A DNA stretch of 64,000 nt from Paracoccaceae bacterium (GTDB lineage Bacteria; Pseudomonadota; Alphaproteobacteria; Rhodobacterales; Rhodobacteraceae), in NCBI GenBank assembly GCA_016124615.1, contig WGNF01000005.1, positions 1 to 64,000 of the forward strand, in the 5' to 3' direction. The position numbers and the translations under genes are program-made. The notes under the pieces are model-generated. The model had not been told where the DNA came from, made no database searches, and worked only from the letters and a program-made list of their open reading frames with translations. This document shows, piece after piece, positions 18,460 through 28,246 of this stretch; position 1 is the stretch's first letter; the number at the start of each line of letters is the position of its first letter.

Positions 18460-19671
18460 ATGACCGACGCCTATATCTACGACACCGTCCGCACCCCGCG
18501 CGGGCGCGGGCGCCCTGACGGCAGCCTGCACGAGGTGACCTCGGTTGCCCTGTCGGCGCGTGTGCTGAACGAGGTGAAGGCGCGGAACGGCCTTGAGGGC
18601 CACGCGGTCGAGGACGTGATCTGGGGCAACGTGACCCAGGTCGGCGAGCAGGGCGGCTGCCTTGCACGCTCGGCGGTGCTGCTCAGCGATCTCGATGAAT
18701 CGATCCCCGGCCTTGCGATCAACCGGTTCTGCGCCAGCGGCATGGAGGCGGTGAACCTGGCCGCCAATCAGGTCCGCGGCGGCGCCGGGCAGGCCTATAT
18801 CGCGGGCGGGGTCGAGATGATGGGCCGCGTCGCGATGGGCTCGGACGGGGCCGCCATCGCGGTGGACCCCAGCCTGGCGATGAAGACCTACTTCGTGCCG
18901 CAGGGCATTTCCGCCGACATCATCGCGACCGAATACGGCTTCAGCCGCGATGACGTGGACGGGCTGGCGGTGGAAAGCCAGCGCCGCGCCGATATCGCGT
19001 GGAAAGAGGGCCGTTTCGCCAAGTCGGTGATGACGGTGCGTGACCAGAACGGTCTGGCAATCCTCGACCGCGACGAATTCATGCGCCCCGGCACCGACAT
19101 GCAATCGCTTGGCGCGCTGAAGCCCAGCTTCAAGGAGATGGGCGAACAGATGCCCGGCTTCGACAAGGTAGCGATGCTGCGCTATCCGCATCTGGCGGCG
19201 ATCAACCACGTCCACCACGCCGGCAATTCCTCGGGCATCGTCGATGGCGCGGCGGCCGTGCTGATCGGAAATGCGGAATTCGGGCAGGCGCACGGGCTGA
19301 AGCCGCGCGCCCGCATCCGGGCGACCGCGAAGATCGGCACCGACCCCACCATCATGCTGACCGGCCCGGTGCCGGTGACCGAAAAGATCCTGCGCGAAGC
19401 GGGCATGTCGATTTCCGACATCGACCTCTTCGAGGTCAACGAAGCCTTCGCCGCCGTGGTGCTGCGCTTCATGCAGGCCTTCGGCGCCGACCCCGCCCGG
19501 GTGAACGTGAACGGCGGTGCCATCGCGATGGGCCACCCCCTAGGCGCCACCGGCGCGATCATCATCGGCACCCTGCTGGACGAGCTGGAGCGGACCGGTC
19601 AGGGCGTCGGCCTTGCCACGCTGTGCATCGCGTCGGGCATGGGTGCGGCCACGATCATCGAACGCCTCTGA
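18460..19671 (+). CDS. Acetyl-CoA C-acyltransferase (thiolase)
   Basis: This 403-residue enzyme performs the last step of beta-oxidation, splitting 3-ketoacyl-CoA with CoA. The acyl-accepting cysteine is in [12 protein letters not shown] near residue 91. The C-terminal catalytic residues are in [16 protein letters not shown] (histidine) and [11 protein letters not shown] (second cysteine). The N-terminal pattern [17 protein letters not shown] is typical of degradative FadA-like thiolases. It begins 10 bases after the GST gene and overlaps the bicupin start by one base (TGATG). Confidence 0.94.
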   Translation: MTDAYIYDTVRTPRGRGRPDGSLHEVTSVALSARVLNEVKARNGLEGHAVEDVIWGNVTQVGEQGGCLARSAVLLSDLDESIPGLAINRFCASGMEAVNLAANQVRGGAGQAYIAGGVEMMGRVAMGSDGAAIAVDPSLAMKTYFVPQGISADIIATEYGFSRDDVDGLAVESQRRADIAWKEGRFAKSVMTVRDQNGLAILDRDEFMRPGTDMQSLGALKPSFKEMGEQMPGFDKVAMLRYPHLAAINHVHHAGNSSGIVDGAAAVLIGNAEFGQAHGLKPRARIRATAKIGTDPTIMLTGPVPVTEKILREAGMSISDIDLFEVNEAFAAVVLRFMQAFGADPARVNVNGGAIAMGHPLGATGAIIIGTLLDELERTGQGVGLATLCIASGMGAATIIERL

Positions 19672-20645
19672 TGCCAAAGGTCGATCCCGCACTCGCCGCC
19701 ACCAGCGCGCATGACGGTTGCACCTCGTTGCGCCTGTCGATGGCGGGCGGGATCACCCAATTCGGCGCCTACATCGAGACCGTGGCGCAGGGGGCCTGGA
19801 CCTCGGAGCGTCATTGGCACGATGCCGAGGATGAATTCGCCTATGTCCTCGACGGCACTGTCACGCTGCACGACGACACCGGCCTGCACGACCTGGCGGC
19901 GGGCGATGCGGTCTGCTGGCCGCATGGCGACCCGAATGCCCATCACATGACCAACCGGGGCCGCACGCCCGCGCGCCTGCTAGTGGTGGGCACCCGCGTC
20001 GCCTGTGATATCTGCCGCTATCCGGACTCGGGCCGCGTGCAGGTGAACAGTGCGACGGGCTGGCAAGTGCTGGACCGCGACGGCACCGTGTTGCGGGGCG
20101 GCGATCTGCCCGCCGAACTGATGAACCTGCCCCCGGTCTGGGGGCAGGCGTTCACCGCGCCCGCCGCTGGCCGCCTGCAGCGGGCAGATGCCCGCATCTG
20201 GGTCGAGGAGGCAGCGTGGACCCACCCGGTGCTTGGCGCGAGCCTTGGCCCCTATCGCCATGTGGTGCTGGGCGACCCCGGCGGGTTGAGCCAATTCGGC
20301 GCCCATCTTGAAGCACTGCCGCCCGGCACCCGCTCCAGCCTGCGGCACTGGCACGAGGCAGAGGACGAGATGGTCCTGATGCTTTCGGGCGACCTGATGC
20401 TGATCGAGGACGACGAAACCCCGCTTGGCCCCGGCGACGCCGCCTGCTGGCCCGCCGGGTGGGCGGTCGGCCATTGTCTGGAAAACCGTTCCGCCGCCGA
20501 GGCGGTCTATCTCGTCCTCGGCACCCGCAAGACCCGCGACGTGATCCATTACCCGGATCACGATCTGATCACCGTCAAGGACGGTGCCGCCCGCAGCCAT
20601 CGGCGCGGCGACGGCACACCGATTGCTCCGAGGAGGACAGAATGA
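19671..20645 (+). CDS. Two-domain cupin protein with internal duplication
   Basis: This 324-residue protein consists of two clearly related cupin halves. The first has ITQFGAYIETV, ERHWHDAEDEFAYVLDG and LAAGDAVCWPHGDPNAHHM. The second has LSQFGAHLEAL, LRHWHEAEDEMVLMLSG and LGPGDAACWPAGWAVGHCLE. Both keep the H-x-H...E metal-binding set, and the second half ends its motif with another histidine. Similar single cupins bind a metal and act as dioxygenases, isomerases or sensors. Start and stop overlap the thiolase (TGATG) and FadB-like (ATGA) genes, so it is tightly coupled to the beta-oxidation genes. The reaction is unknown. Confidence 0.85.
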   Translation: MPKVDPALAATSAHDGCTSLRLSMAGGITQFGAYIETVAQGAWTSERHWHDAEDEFAYVLDGTVTLHDDTGLHDLAAGDAVCWPHGDPNAHHMTNRGRTPARLLVVGTRVACDICRYPDSGRVQVNSATGWQVLDRDGTVLRGGDLPAELMNLPPVWGQAFTAPAAGRLQRADARIWVEEAAWTHPVLGASLGPYRHVVLGDPGGLSQFGAHLEALPPGTRSSLRHWHEAEDEMVLMLSGDLMLIEDDETPLGPGDAACWPAGWAVGHCLENRSAAEAVYLVLGTRKTRDVIHYPDHDLITVKDGAARSHRRGDGTPIAPRRTE

Positions 20646-22840
20646 CCGATTTCACCTATGCCATCGACACCGACGGCGTCGCCACCATCACCTGGGACGT
20701 GCCGGGCAAGTCGATGAACGTCATGTCGCTTGACGGTCTGGTCGAGCTTGACGCGCTGATCGGCGTCGCGCTTGGCGACAGCGCCGTGAAGGGGATCGTC
20801 ATCACCAGCGGCAAGAAGGACTTTGCCGGCGGCATGGACCTGAACGTGATCGCCAAGATGAAAGATGCGGCGGGCGACGATCCGGCCAAGGGCCTCTTTG
20901 ACGGCACGATGCGCACCCACGCCTTGCTGCGCAAGATCGAGCGTGCCGGGATGGACCCGAAGACGCTGAAGGGCGGCAAGCCGATCGCGGCTGCGCTGCC
21001 GGGCACCGCCGTCGGCATCGGGCTGGAACTGCCGCTGGCCACGCATCGCATCTTTGCCGCCGACAACCCGAAGGCCAAGATCGGCCTGCCCGAGATCCTC
21101 GTGGGTATTTTCCCCGGCGCGGGCGGCACCACGCGGCTGGTGCGCAAGATGGGCGCCATCATGGCGGCGCCCTTGTTGCTGGAAGGCAAGCTGAGCGACC
21201 CCAAGACCGCCAAGGCGATGGGCATCATCGACGAAGTCGCGGCCGATCCGGTCGCCGCCGCCAAGGCCTGGGTGCTGGGCGCCAAGGATGCCGATCTGGT
21301 GAAGCCGTGGGACCAGAAGGGCTACAAGATGCCCGGCGGCACGCCCTATCACCCGGCCGGCTTCATGACCTTCGTCGGCGCCAATGCGATGGTGCACGGT
21401 CGCACGATGGGCGTTTACCCGGCGGCCAAGGCGTTGCTGTCGGCGGTTTACGAGGGCGCGCTGGTGCCCTTCGACACGGCGCTGAAGATCGAGGCGCGCT
21501 GGTTCACCAGCGTACTCTTGAACCCGTCCTCGACCGCGATGATCCGCTCGCTCTTCCTGAACAAGGAGGCGCTGGAAAAGGGCGCGGTGCGCCCGGCGGG
21601 CGTGCCGGATCAAAGCGTGACGCGGGTCGGCATTCTGGGCGCGGGCATGATGGGCGCGGGCATCGCCTATGTCAGCGCGCTGGCCGGGATCGAGGTGGTC
21701 CTGATCGACGCGGCGCAAGCCTCGGCCGACAAGGGCAAGGCGCATTCCGCCGACCTGCTGGACAAGGGCATCGCCCGCAAGAAGGTGACCGCCGAGAAGA
21801 AGTCTCAGGTGCTGGACCGCATCACCGCCACCACCGATTACGCCCTGCTGGCCGACTGCGACCTGATCGTGGAAGCGGTGTTCGAAGACCCCAAGGTCAA
21901 GGCCGAGGTGACCGCCCGGACCGAGGCCGTGGTGCATGGTGAGTGCATCTTTGCCACCAACACCTCGACCCTGCCGATCTCGGAGCTTGCCAAAGCCTCG
22001 AAACGCCCCGCCCAGTTCATCGGCATCCACTTCTTCAGCCCGGTCGACAAGATGGCGCTGGTGGAAATCATCCGCGGCCGCGAAACCGGCGACCGCGCGG
22101 TGGCCAAGGCGCTCGACTTCGTGCGCCAGATCCGCAAGACGCCGATCGTGGTGAACGATGCGCGCTTCTTCTACGCCAACCGCTGCATCATTCCATACAT
22201 CAACGAGGGGATCCGGCTGGTGGCCGAAGGCGTGGACCCGGTGCTGATCGAGAACGCCGCCAAGATGGTCGGCATGCCGCTGGGCCCGCTGCAACTGGTC
22301 GATGAAACCTCGATCGACCTTGGCGTGAAGATCGCCAAGGCGACCAAGGCGGCGATGGGCCCGGCCTATCCCGACGATGCGGTCGATGACGTGCTGTTCT
22401 GGATGTACGATCTGGGCCGGATGGGGCGGAAGTCGAATTCCGGCTTTTACGCCTACGACGAGGCGGGCAAGCGCGACGGGCTGTGGCCCGGCCTTGCGCC
22501 GAAGTTCCCCCATTCCAAGGCGCAGCCCGAGGTAACCGAGGTGCAGCACCGTTTGCTGTTCGCGCAGGTGCTTGAAGCCGTGCGCGCGCTGGAGGCGGGC
22601 GTGCTGATGGACATCCGCGAGGGCGACGTGGGCGCCATCCTCGGCTGGGGCTTCGCGCCATGGTCGGGCGGGCCGTTCGCCTGGCTCGACATCCTCGGCG
22701 CCGGTCGGGCAGTGGCGATCTGCGACCACCTGACCGAAGCCTATGGCTCGCGTTTCGCGGTGCCCCGGCTGCTGATCGAGATGGCCCAAAAGGGCGAAAC
22801 GTTCTACGGCCGATTCGGCGTGCAAGCCAAGGCGGCGTGA
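20642..22840 (+). CDS. Multifunctional enoyl-CoA hydratase / 3-hydroxyacyl-CoA dehydrogenase (FadB/FadJ type)
   Basis: This 732-residue enzyme combines the middle two steps of beta-oxidation. The N-terminal crotonase domain (residues 1 to about 200) has KKDFAGGMDLN (oxyanion hole) and LPEILVGIFPGAGGTTRLVR with its catalytic glutamate. The Rossmann domain begins at VGILGAGMMGAGIAYVSA near residue 325, followed by the catalytic histidine in FIGIHFFSPVDKMALVEIIR and a dimerisation domain to the end. It works with the acyl-CoA dehydrogenase and thiolase of the same operon. Start codon overlaps the bicupin stop (ATGA). Confidence 0.94.
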   Translation: MTDFTYAIDTDGVATITWDVPGKSMNVMSLDGLVELDALIGVALGDSAVKGIVITSGKKDFAGGMDLNVIAKMKDAAGDDPAKGLFDGTMRTHALLRKIERAGMDPKTLKGGKPIAAALPGTAVGIGLELPLATHRIFAADNPKAKIGLPEILVGIFPGAGGTTRLVRKMGAIMAAPLLLEGKLSDPKTAKAMGIIDEVAADPVAAAKAWVLGAKDADLVKPWDQKGYKMPGGTPYHPAGFMTFVGANAMVHGRTMGVYPAAKALLSAVYEGALVPFDTALKIEARWFTSVLLNPSSTAMIRSLFLNKEALEKGAVRPAGVPDQSVTRVGILGAGMMGAGIAYVSALAGIEVVLIDAAQASADKGKAHSADLLDKGIARKKVTAEKKSQVLDRITATTDYALLADCDLIVEAVFEDPKVKAEVTARTEAVVHGECIFATNTSTLPISELAKASKRPAQFIGIHFFSPVDKMALVEIIRGRETGDRAVAKALDFVRQIRKTPIVVNDARFFYANRCIIPYINEGIRLVAEGVDPVLIENAAKMVGMPLGPLQLVDETSIDLGVKIAKATKAAMGPAYPDDAVDDVLFWMYDLGRMGRKSNSGFYAYDEAGKRDGLWPGLAPKFPHSKAQPEVTEVQHRLLFAQVLEAVRALEAGVLMDIREGDVGAILGWGFAPWSGGPFAWLDILGAGRAVAICDHLTEAYGSRFAVPRLLIEMAQKGETFYGRFGVQAKAA

Positions 22841-22868
22841 TCGTCAGGCGGGCGGGCTTCGGCCCGCC

Positions 22869-23531
22869 CTACCCTGCCCAGTCGTCGAAGCTGTAGCCGA
22901 AGCGCGCCGCATCCTCAGCGCAAAGATCGCCGATCAGTGCGGCTGTGGCCTCGGTGTAAAACACCCGCCAGTCGCGCGCGCGGGCCGAAGCGTTGGCCCG
23001 CGCCACCGCGCCGAGGCGAAAGCCCAGATGCGCCTCGAACGGGGCGAGATCCTCGGCCAGATGTTCCAGCCGCAGGAAAAGGTCGCAGCGCTCTTCGCCG
23101 TCGCGGCCCCGCACATAGGCGCCGTAGGGCCAGGCCGACAGCGCCGCCCTTGTCTGCGCGTGGTCAAGGAAATCGGCGAACGACAACAGCTTTGCCAGCC
23201 CGACCGCCGGATGCGCGAAGCGTTGCGCGCGCAGCCAGTGATAGTAGCTGACCGCCCGATCCCAGGGGTTGCGCACCAGCGTCAGCACATAAAGGCCCGG
23301 CAGTTCCTCGGCCGTCACCAGACCGTCGAGGTCGGCCAGCGTCGAGTGTTTCCACAGCCGCCCGGCCGTCTGCACCCCCTTCAGCCGCCCGCGCCGCGCC
23401 CGCGCCTTGGGCGTGTCGCCGACGAGAATGTCATCCTTCAGCGCCCGCGCCTCCAGCGCCAGCGACAGCGCGGTGCCCCCGGTCTTGGGGATATGGATGA
23501 ACAGGTAACGGCGGCCGCGCGACAGGATCAT
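22869..23531 (-). CDS. Sulfotransferase family 2-like protein
   Basis: This 220-residue protein has the PAPS 5'-phosphosulfate loop LFIHIPKTGGTALSLAL near residue 10 and the 3'-phosphate-binding motif LTLVRNPWDRAVSYYHWL near residue 85, the two marks of carbohydrate/lipid sulfotransferases. It would transfer sulfate to a cell-surface or small-molecule acceptor. The start at 23531 overlaps the stop of the upstream DMT transporter (ATGA), so both are made from one mRNA. The acceptor is unknown. Confidence 0.85.
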   Translation of the reverse strand: MILSRGRRYLFIHIPKTGGTALSLALEARALKDDILVGDTPKARARRGRLKGVQTAGRLWKHSTLADLDGLVTAEELPGLYVLTLVRNPWDRAVSYYHWLRAQRFAHPAVGLAKLLSFADFLDHAQTRAALSAWPYGAYVRGRDGEERCDLFLRLEHLAEDLAPFEAHLGFRLGAVARANASARARDWRVFYTEATAALIGDLCAEDAARFGYSFDDWAG

Positions 23532-24478
23532 GCGGGCAGTCTGACCCCATCCCCCGCCGGGGTAAAGCGCGAGCGCAGGGCGATGATCGACCCCGCCGCG
23601 ATGATCGCCGCCATCCCGATCAGCGCGGGCGCGCCGAAGGTCTGGCCCCAGAGCACGCGGCCCCAGATCGCCGAGGCGATCAGCAGCAGGTATTCGAACA
23701 CCGCCACCTGGCTCGCCTCGGCGGTCTGGTAGGCGCGCACCATCAGCCCGACGCCGATCAGCGACCCCGCCGCCTGCATGACCGAGACTTCCCAGAACTG
23801 CGCGTCGGGTGCGGTCCAGCCGCGCAGGATGAAGCCATCCGCGCCCACCGGCACGGCATGCGGCACCAGTGCCGCCAGCGCCAGACCGGCCAGCCCCCAC
23901 AGGCCGAGGGCGGCAAAGAAGCCCAGCGTCAGCGTCGCCGCGCTTTCCCCGCCGCACCATTCGCGGGTGGCGATGTTCGAGATCGCGTAAAGCACAGCCG
24001 CGCCGATCGGCGCCAGCGCCACCAGCCGCACCGCCCCGGCGCCGGGGTCGAGCATCAGCACGATGCCCCCGAAGCCCAGCAAGACCGCGATCAGCCGCCA
24101 GACCCCGAACCGCTGGCCAAAGGCGAACCGCGAGATCAGCAGCACGAAGATCGGCGCGGTGAACAGCGCCGCCGCCACCTCGGCCACCGAGAGGAACGCG
24201 AGGCAACCGAAATAGACCACCATCGAGGTCGACATTACCGCGCTGCGCGCAATCACTCCGCCCCAGCGGCGCGGCCGCAGCCGCATCCCCAGCACCGGCG
24301 CGGCCGCCAGCATCATCGGCAGCGCCAGCGCGCTGCGCACGGCATGGAACTGCCACAGCCCGTGATCCTCGGCGATCAGGCGCACGAAATTGTCGGTGAA
24401 CCCGATGATCACGGCGGCGATGGCCATGAAGCCGGCAGCCAGCAGCGGGCGGTTGGGGTGGTGCGGTCTGACGGTCAC
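23528..24478 (-). CDS. DMT-superfamily (EamA) transporter
   Basis: This 316-residue protein has about ten hydrophobic segments in two repeated EamA halves, for example ALPMMLAAAPVLG, VAEVAAALFTAPIFVLLISR in the first half and VFEYLLLIASAIWGRVLWGQ in the second. Such proteins export metabolites or amino acids. I choose the GTG at 24478, six bases after an AGAGGA ribosome site; an ATG at 24499 in the same frame is possible. The gene is divergent from the hypothetical gene at 24662. Substrate unknown. Confidence 0.85.
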   Translation of the reverse strand: MTVRPHHPNRPLLAAGFMAIAAVIIGFTDNFVRLIAEDHGLWQFHAVRSALALPMMLAAAPVLGMRLRPRRWGGVIARSAVMSTSMVVYFGCLAFLSVAEVAAALFTAPIFVLLISRFAFGQRFGVWRLIAVLLGFGGIVLMLDPGAGAVRLVALAPIGAAVLYAISNIATREWCGGESAATLTLGFFAALGLWGLAGLALAALVPHAVPVGADGFILRGWTAPDAQFWEVSVMQAAGSLIGVGLMVRAYQTAEASQVAVFEYLLLIASAIWGRVLWGQTFGAPALIGMAAIIAAGSIIALRSRFTPAGDGVRLPA

Positions 24479-24661
24479 GGGTGGTCCTCTCTCCACCATC
24501 CGATCTGCCCCGGCGCCGCGCGGTTTGCCTGCCCGCAAGCGACATGGCCTGCCGGGAACAGGTCGCGGCCGGGCCGCAGCCGCGGCTTTCAATTGTGACG
24601 CCTCGTCCGCTGGTCTAGTATCGTGACAAGTTTGGCAAGAAGAGCAGGGCCAAGGCCGCGA

Positions 24662-25684
24662 ATGACGGCGCTGAAGAAGTACCAGAGGCTGGAGTGTCAG
24701 GGACTGTGGCGCGAAACGCCCGAGGCCCAGCGACGCGATGTGATCGTCTCGTTCCGCGAGGCGTCGCTGATCATTTCCGATGGCCGCAGCGAAACCGCGC
24801 TCAGCCACTGGTCGCTGCCAGCGGTGACCCGGCTCAACCCCGGCACGCTGCCCGCGCTTTACGCCCCCGGCGTTGATGCGGTCGAGACGCTGGAAATCGA
24901 CGACCGCGACATGATCGGCGCGCTGGAAACGGTGCATGACGCCGTCGAGGCGCAACGCCCGCATCCGGGGCGGATGCGCCAGCGGTTGCTGGCGGGCGCG
25001 CTGCTGGCGCTGGCGGCGATCACCGTGTTCTGGCTGCCCGGTGCGCTGATCACCCATACCGCGCAGGTGGTGCCTTGGGCCAAGCGGCAGGAAATCGGCC
25101 GCGCCGTGCTGGCCGAGGTGCAGCATGTCAGCGGCACGCCCTGCGCCGCGACCTCGGCCCGCCGGCCGCTGGCGCGGTTGACCAGCCGGCTGTTCGTGGG
25201 GCCCACCGCCCCGGTGATCGTGGTGCTGCGCGACATGCCGGTGCCGGTCGCGCATCTGCCGGGCGGGATCCTCTTGCTGAACCGGCACCTGATCGAGGAT
25301 CGCGATGGTCCCGACGTGGCCGCGGGCTACCTTCTGGCCGAACGCATCCGCGCCGAGACCACCGATCCGCTGGTGCCGCTGCTGCATTGGGTCGGCCTGC
25401 GCGCCACGTTCGAGCTGCTGACCACCGGGCACCTGCCGACGGGCGCGCTTGACGGCTATGGCGAGGCGCTGCTGGCCGCCCGCAATCCCGCCCCGGCCGA
25501 GGCGACGCTCGTCAGGCGATTTGCCGCCGTCGCGGTGCCGCTGGGGCCTTATGTGCAGGCGGCTGACCCGCAGGGCCGCAGCCTGACCGCCACCGATCCG
25601 GCGCCGAAGCCCGGCACCCCGGCGCCCCGGCCGGTGCTGGCCGATGACGATTGGGTGGCGTTGCAGGGTATCTGTTCGCCCTGA
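24662..25684 (+). CDS. Membrane-anchored protein resembling an inactive M48 peptidase
   Basis: This 340-residue protein has a cytoplasmic N-terminal part (residues 1-105, with DVIVSFREASLIISDGRS), one membrane helix near 108-130 (LLAGALLALAAITVFWLPGA), and an outer part. That part has VPVAHLPGGILLLNRHLIED and AAGYLLAERIRAE. The order matches the LPGG-x-hydrophobic-strand and helix of M48 metallopeptidases, but the zinc motif HExxH is absent and replaced by LLAERIR. I infer a degenerate peptidase fold. The ATG at 24662 was chosen over one at 24623 as the first with conserved-looking sequence. Confidence 0.6.
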   Translation: MTALKKYQRLECQGLWRETPEAQRRDVIVSFREASLIISDGRSETALSHWSLPAVTRLNPGTLPALYAPGVDAVETLEIDDRDMIGALETVHDAVEAQRPHPGRMRQRLLAGALLALAAITVFWLPGALITHTAQVVPWAKRQEIGRAVLAEVQHVSGTPCAATSARRPLARLTSRLFVGPTAPVIVVLRDMPVPVAHLPGGILLLNRHLIEDRDGPDVAAGYLLAERIRAETTDPLVPLLHWVGLRATFELLTTGHLPTGALDGYGEALLAARNPAPAEATLVRRFAAVAVPLGPYVQAADPQGRSLTATDPAPKPGTPAPRPVLADDDWVALQGICSP

Positions 25685-25688
25685 GCGG

Positions 25689-26549
25689 TCAGTTCCGCAC
25701 GAAAGCGTCGCCGAAGCCCGCACCGCGCGCCGCTTGCAGCGCCGCCGACAGCGTCGCGGGGTCGGCGAAAGGCCCGGCCAGAACCACCTGCGCACCGCGC
25801 CCGGCGCCGGTCGCCACCGGCAGGCCAAGGGCCCGCAGGCGGCTGGCCGCCCCCGCTGCATTCGCCGCCACCGCAAAGCTGCGGACCTGCACATATCGGC
25901 CGGAACGCTGCACCGGCGCGGCGGGCGCATTCGAAGACGCCATCCGCGCCACCGGCGCCTGATAGGCGGTATCGACAATGCTCGACGGCTGCACCGAAAC
26001 GGCCGGTGTCGGTTGCAGCCGCATCGGCACCGTCCGGGTCCAGACCCGTTCCATCGCCGCCTGCCCCGCCGCGGTGCCGCGGCCGCGCAACGGGTTCAGC
26101 CGGTCATCCTGCCAGGCAGCGGCATAGCCCGGCGGAATGGTCACGGCCGAGGTATCGACCGGCATCGGCGCGGCGGCGGGCGCCATCACCGGCTGCGGTG
26201 CGGCGGCGACCATCATCGGTTGCGGCGCCACCGGGGCCATCATCGGCTGCGGCGCGGCCGCAACCATCACCGGCGCGGCGGTCGCTGCTGCCATCGTCGT
26301 GCCTGCCATCGTGGGCTGATAGCCGCACAGCACCTGATGCGAGTCGTCGATCCGCGGCACCCATTTGACCACCCCGCCATAGCCCGCGCGCATGTAGACG
26401 CAGCCGCGGCTATCGACGAACTGGGGGCCGGTAAAGCTTGCCGGGGGGATTTCCTTCGGCCCGCCGGTCGCTGCGATTGTTGCCGCTTCGGCAACACCGG
26501 GCGCCAGCATGATCGCCGCCACCGCGACGGGAATGAACTTCGACAGCAT
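25689..26549 (-). CDS. Exported SPOR-domain protein with a proline/alanine/methionine-rich linker
   Basis: This 286-residue protein has a signal peptide (MLSKFIPVAVAAIMLAPGVA, cut after AEA). A small domain with two cysteines follows (DSRGCVYMRAGYGG, HQVLCGY). Then comes a low-complexity linker with near repeats of APQPMMAPV and a C-terminal SPOR domain from about residue 213 (GRYVQVRSFAVAANAAGAAS, QVVLAGPFADPATLSAALQA). SPOR domains bind denuded peptidoglycan at the division site. It ends tail-to-tail with the preceding gene, four bases apart. Confidence 0.82.
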   Translation of the reverse strand: MLSKFIPVAVAAIMLAPGVAEAATIAATGGPKEIPPASFTGPQFVDSRGCVYMRAGYGGVVKWVPRIDDSHQVLCGYQPTMAGTTMAAATAAPVMVAAAPQPMMAPVAPQPMMVAAAPQPVMAPAAAPMPVDTSAVTIPPGYAAAWQDDRLNPLRGRGTAAGQAAMERVWTRTVPMRLQPTPAVSVQPSSIVDTAYQAPVARMASSNAPAAPVQRSGRYVQVRSFAVAANAAGAASRLRALGLPVATGAGRGAQVVLAGPFADPATLSAALQAARGAGFGDAFVRN

Positions 26550-26615
26550 GACGCCCCCCGGGTTTCCTGACCCGAGAATGCCGGAGCCGCCGCGGCGAGT
26601 AAAGGAAAATAGCCG

Positions 26616-27260
26616 CTATTTAGTGCCAAACATGCGGTCGCCCGCATCCCCTAGCCCCGGCACAATATATCCATGATCATTGAGGTGGCTATCTACAGCC
26701 GCTGTGACAATCGGCACGTCCGGATGCGCCTGCTGCATCCGTTTGATGCCTTCCGGGGCCGCAAGAAGGCAAAGGAAGCGGATATTCCGGGCGCCCGACG
26801 CCTTCAGCAGATCGACCGCCGCCGCCGAGGAATTGCCCGTCGCCAGCATCGGATCGACCACGATGACCATCCGGTCATCCAGTTCCGCCGGCACCTTGTA
26901 GTAATATTGCACCGGCCGCAGCGTTTCCGGATCGCGGTACAATCCGACGAACCCGACCCGTGCTGCGGGCACCAGTTCGAGGATGCCATCCAGCAACCCG
27001 TTGCCCGCCCGCAGGATCGAGACCAGCACCAGTTTCTTGCCGTCGATGGAGGGCGCGTCCATCTCGCACAGCGGCGTCTCGATCCGCCGTGTTGTCATCG
27101 GCAGGCCGCGCGTGACCTCGTAGGCCAGAAGCTGGCTGATCTCGCGCAGCAGTCGACGGAACCCCGCGGTCGAGGTTTCCTTGTCGCGCATGATGGTCAG
27201 CTTGTGCTGCACCAGCGGGTGATCGACGACCGTCAGATGCGGGGTCAGGGGTTCGGTCAT
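26616..27260 (-). CDS. upp: Uracil phosphoribosyltransferase
   Basis: This 214-residue enzyme makes UMP from uracil and PRPP. The family motifs are present: [20 protein letters not shown], the PRPP-binding loop [19 protein letters not shown], and the uracil-binding C-terminal [13 protein letters not shown]. It is the last gene of the leftward nucleoside salvage operon, starting two bases after add. It recovers the uracil released when deoxyuridine and uridine are degraded by the upstream enzymes. Confidence 0.97.
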   Translation of the reverse strand: MTEPLTPHLTVVDHPLVQHKLTIMRDKETSTAGFRRLLREISQLLAYEVTRGLPMTTRRIETPLCEMDAPSIDGKKLVLVSILRAGNGLLDGILELVPAARVGFVGLYRDPETLRPVQYYYKVPAELDDRMVIVVDPMLATGNSSAAAVDLLKASGARNIRFLCLLAAPEGIKRMQQAHPDVPIVTAAVDSHLNDHGYIVPGLGDAGDRMFGTK

Positions 27261-27262
27261 GC

Positions 27263-28246
27263 TCAGGGCTCCAGTCGCTTCAGGATGCGGTCGCGCGTGG
27301 CCTCGTCGCAGAAGGCGGCGCGGGCGGCGGTGCGGTGGATGGCGCGAAACTGGCCCTCGTCCCAGTCGAAGGCATCGGCGAGGCGGTCGTGTTCGCGCGT
27401 CATCGTGGTGTGGAAGAAGGGCGGATCGTCGGTCGAGATCGTGACCTTGACGCCGCGCCGGTCAAGCTCGGCGATCGGGTGCTTGCGCCATGTTGGGTAA
27501 AGGCCCAGCGCGATGTTCGAGCCGGGGCAAACCTCCAGCACGATGCCCTTTTCGGCCAGCTCATCGACCAGCGCGAGGTCTTCGATGGCGCGCACGCCAT
27601 GCCCGATCCGCTCCACCCTCAGATCGGCCAGCGCGTCGCGCACCGAGTCCGGCCCGCCCCATTCACCGGCATGGGCGGTCAGCCGCAGCCCGGCCTCTCT
27701 GGCCATGTCGAAGGCGTAAGCGAAGTCCTTGGGCTTGTGCAGCTTTTCGTCACCGGCAAGACCAAAGCCGGTGAGGAAGTCGCCCATCGTTTCCGCCGCA
27801 CAGAACGCCGTTTCCCGCGAGGCTTCCGGGCCGATGTGGCGCACCGCCGTGACGATGGCGCGCAGGACGATCCCGTCCTTGCGCTCGGCTTCTGCCGCAG
27901 CCTCGCGGATGGCCGCCAGATATTCGCGCCAGGCGCCAAGGTCACGGCCACCACAGAAATCCGGCGAAAGGAAGGTTTCGCTGTAGATCACGCCACTTGC
28001 CGCGCTTTCCTCAAGTACGGCGAGGGTCAGGCGGTGGTAATCCTCGGGCGTTTGCAGCACCGAGGTTGCGGCATCGTAGACCTTCAGAAAGTGCCAGAAG
28101 TCGCGAAAGGCATAGCTGCCGTCCTCGGCAAAGATGCCGGAAATGTCGATGTGCTTTTCCCGCGCAAGGCCGCGGATGAAGGTGGGCGGCGCGGCGCCTT
28201 CCAGATGCAGGTGCAGTTCCACCTTGGGGAAGTCTTTGGAATTCAT
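27263..28246 (-). CDS. add: Adenosine deaminase
   Basis: This 327-residue enzyme converts adenosine or deoxyadenosine to inosine or deoxyinosine. Zinc ligands and catalytic residues are visible: [10 protein letters not shown] near residue 10, [10 protein letters not shown] near 190, [10 protein letters not shown], and ISTDDPPFF near 270. The start at 28246 overlaps the deoB stop (ATGA), and upp begins two bases after its stop. Some relatives deaminate adenine instead, but the [10 protein letters not shown]...HAGE set and the salvage context favour adenosine. Confidence 0.92.
   Translation of the reverse strand: MNSKDFPKVELHLHLEGAAPPTFIRGLAREKHIDISGIFAEDGSYAFRDFWHFLKVYDAATSVLQTPEDYHRLTLAVLEESAASGVIYSETFLSPDFCGGRDLGAWREYLAAIREAAAEAERKDGIVLRAIVTAVRHIGPEASRETAFCAAETMGDFLTGFGLAGDEKLHKPKDFAYAFDMAREAGLRLTAHAGEWGGPDSVRDALADLRVERIGHGVRAIEDLALVDELAEKGIVLEVCPGSNIALGLYPTWRKHPIAELDRRGVKVTISTDDPPFFHTTMTREHDRLADAFDWDEGQFRAIHRTAARAAFCDEATRDRILKRLEP

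Noticed and set aside
20558..22825. A 755-codon frame antisense to the FadB-like gene
   Set aside because: The composition is that of an antisense shadow, and the sense frame carries all FadB motifs.
24478..25978. Upstream extension of the DMT transporter frame to 25978
   Set aside because: The extra 500 residues run antisense to the M48-like gene and have low-complexity composition; the membrane protein begins at 24478.
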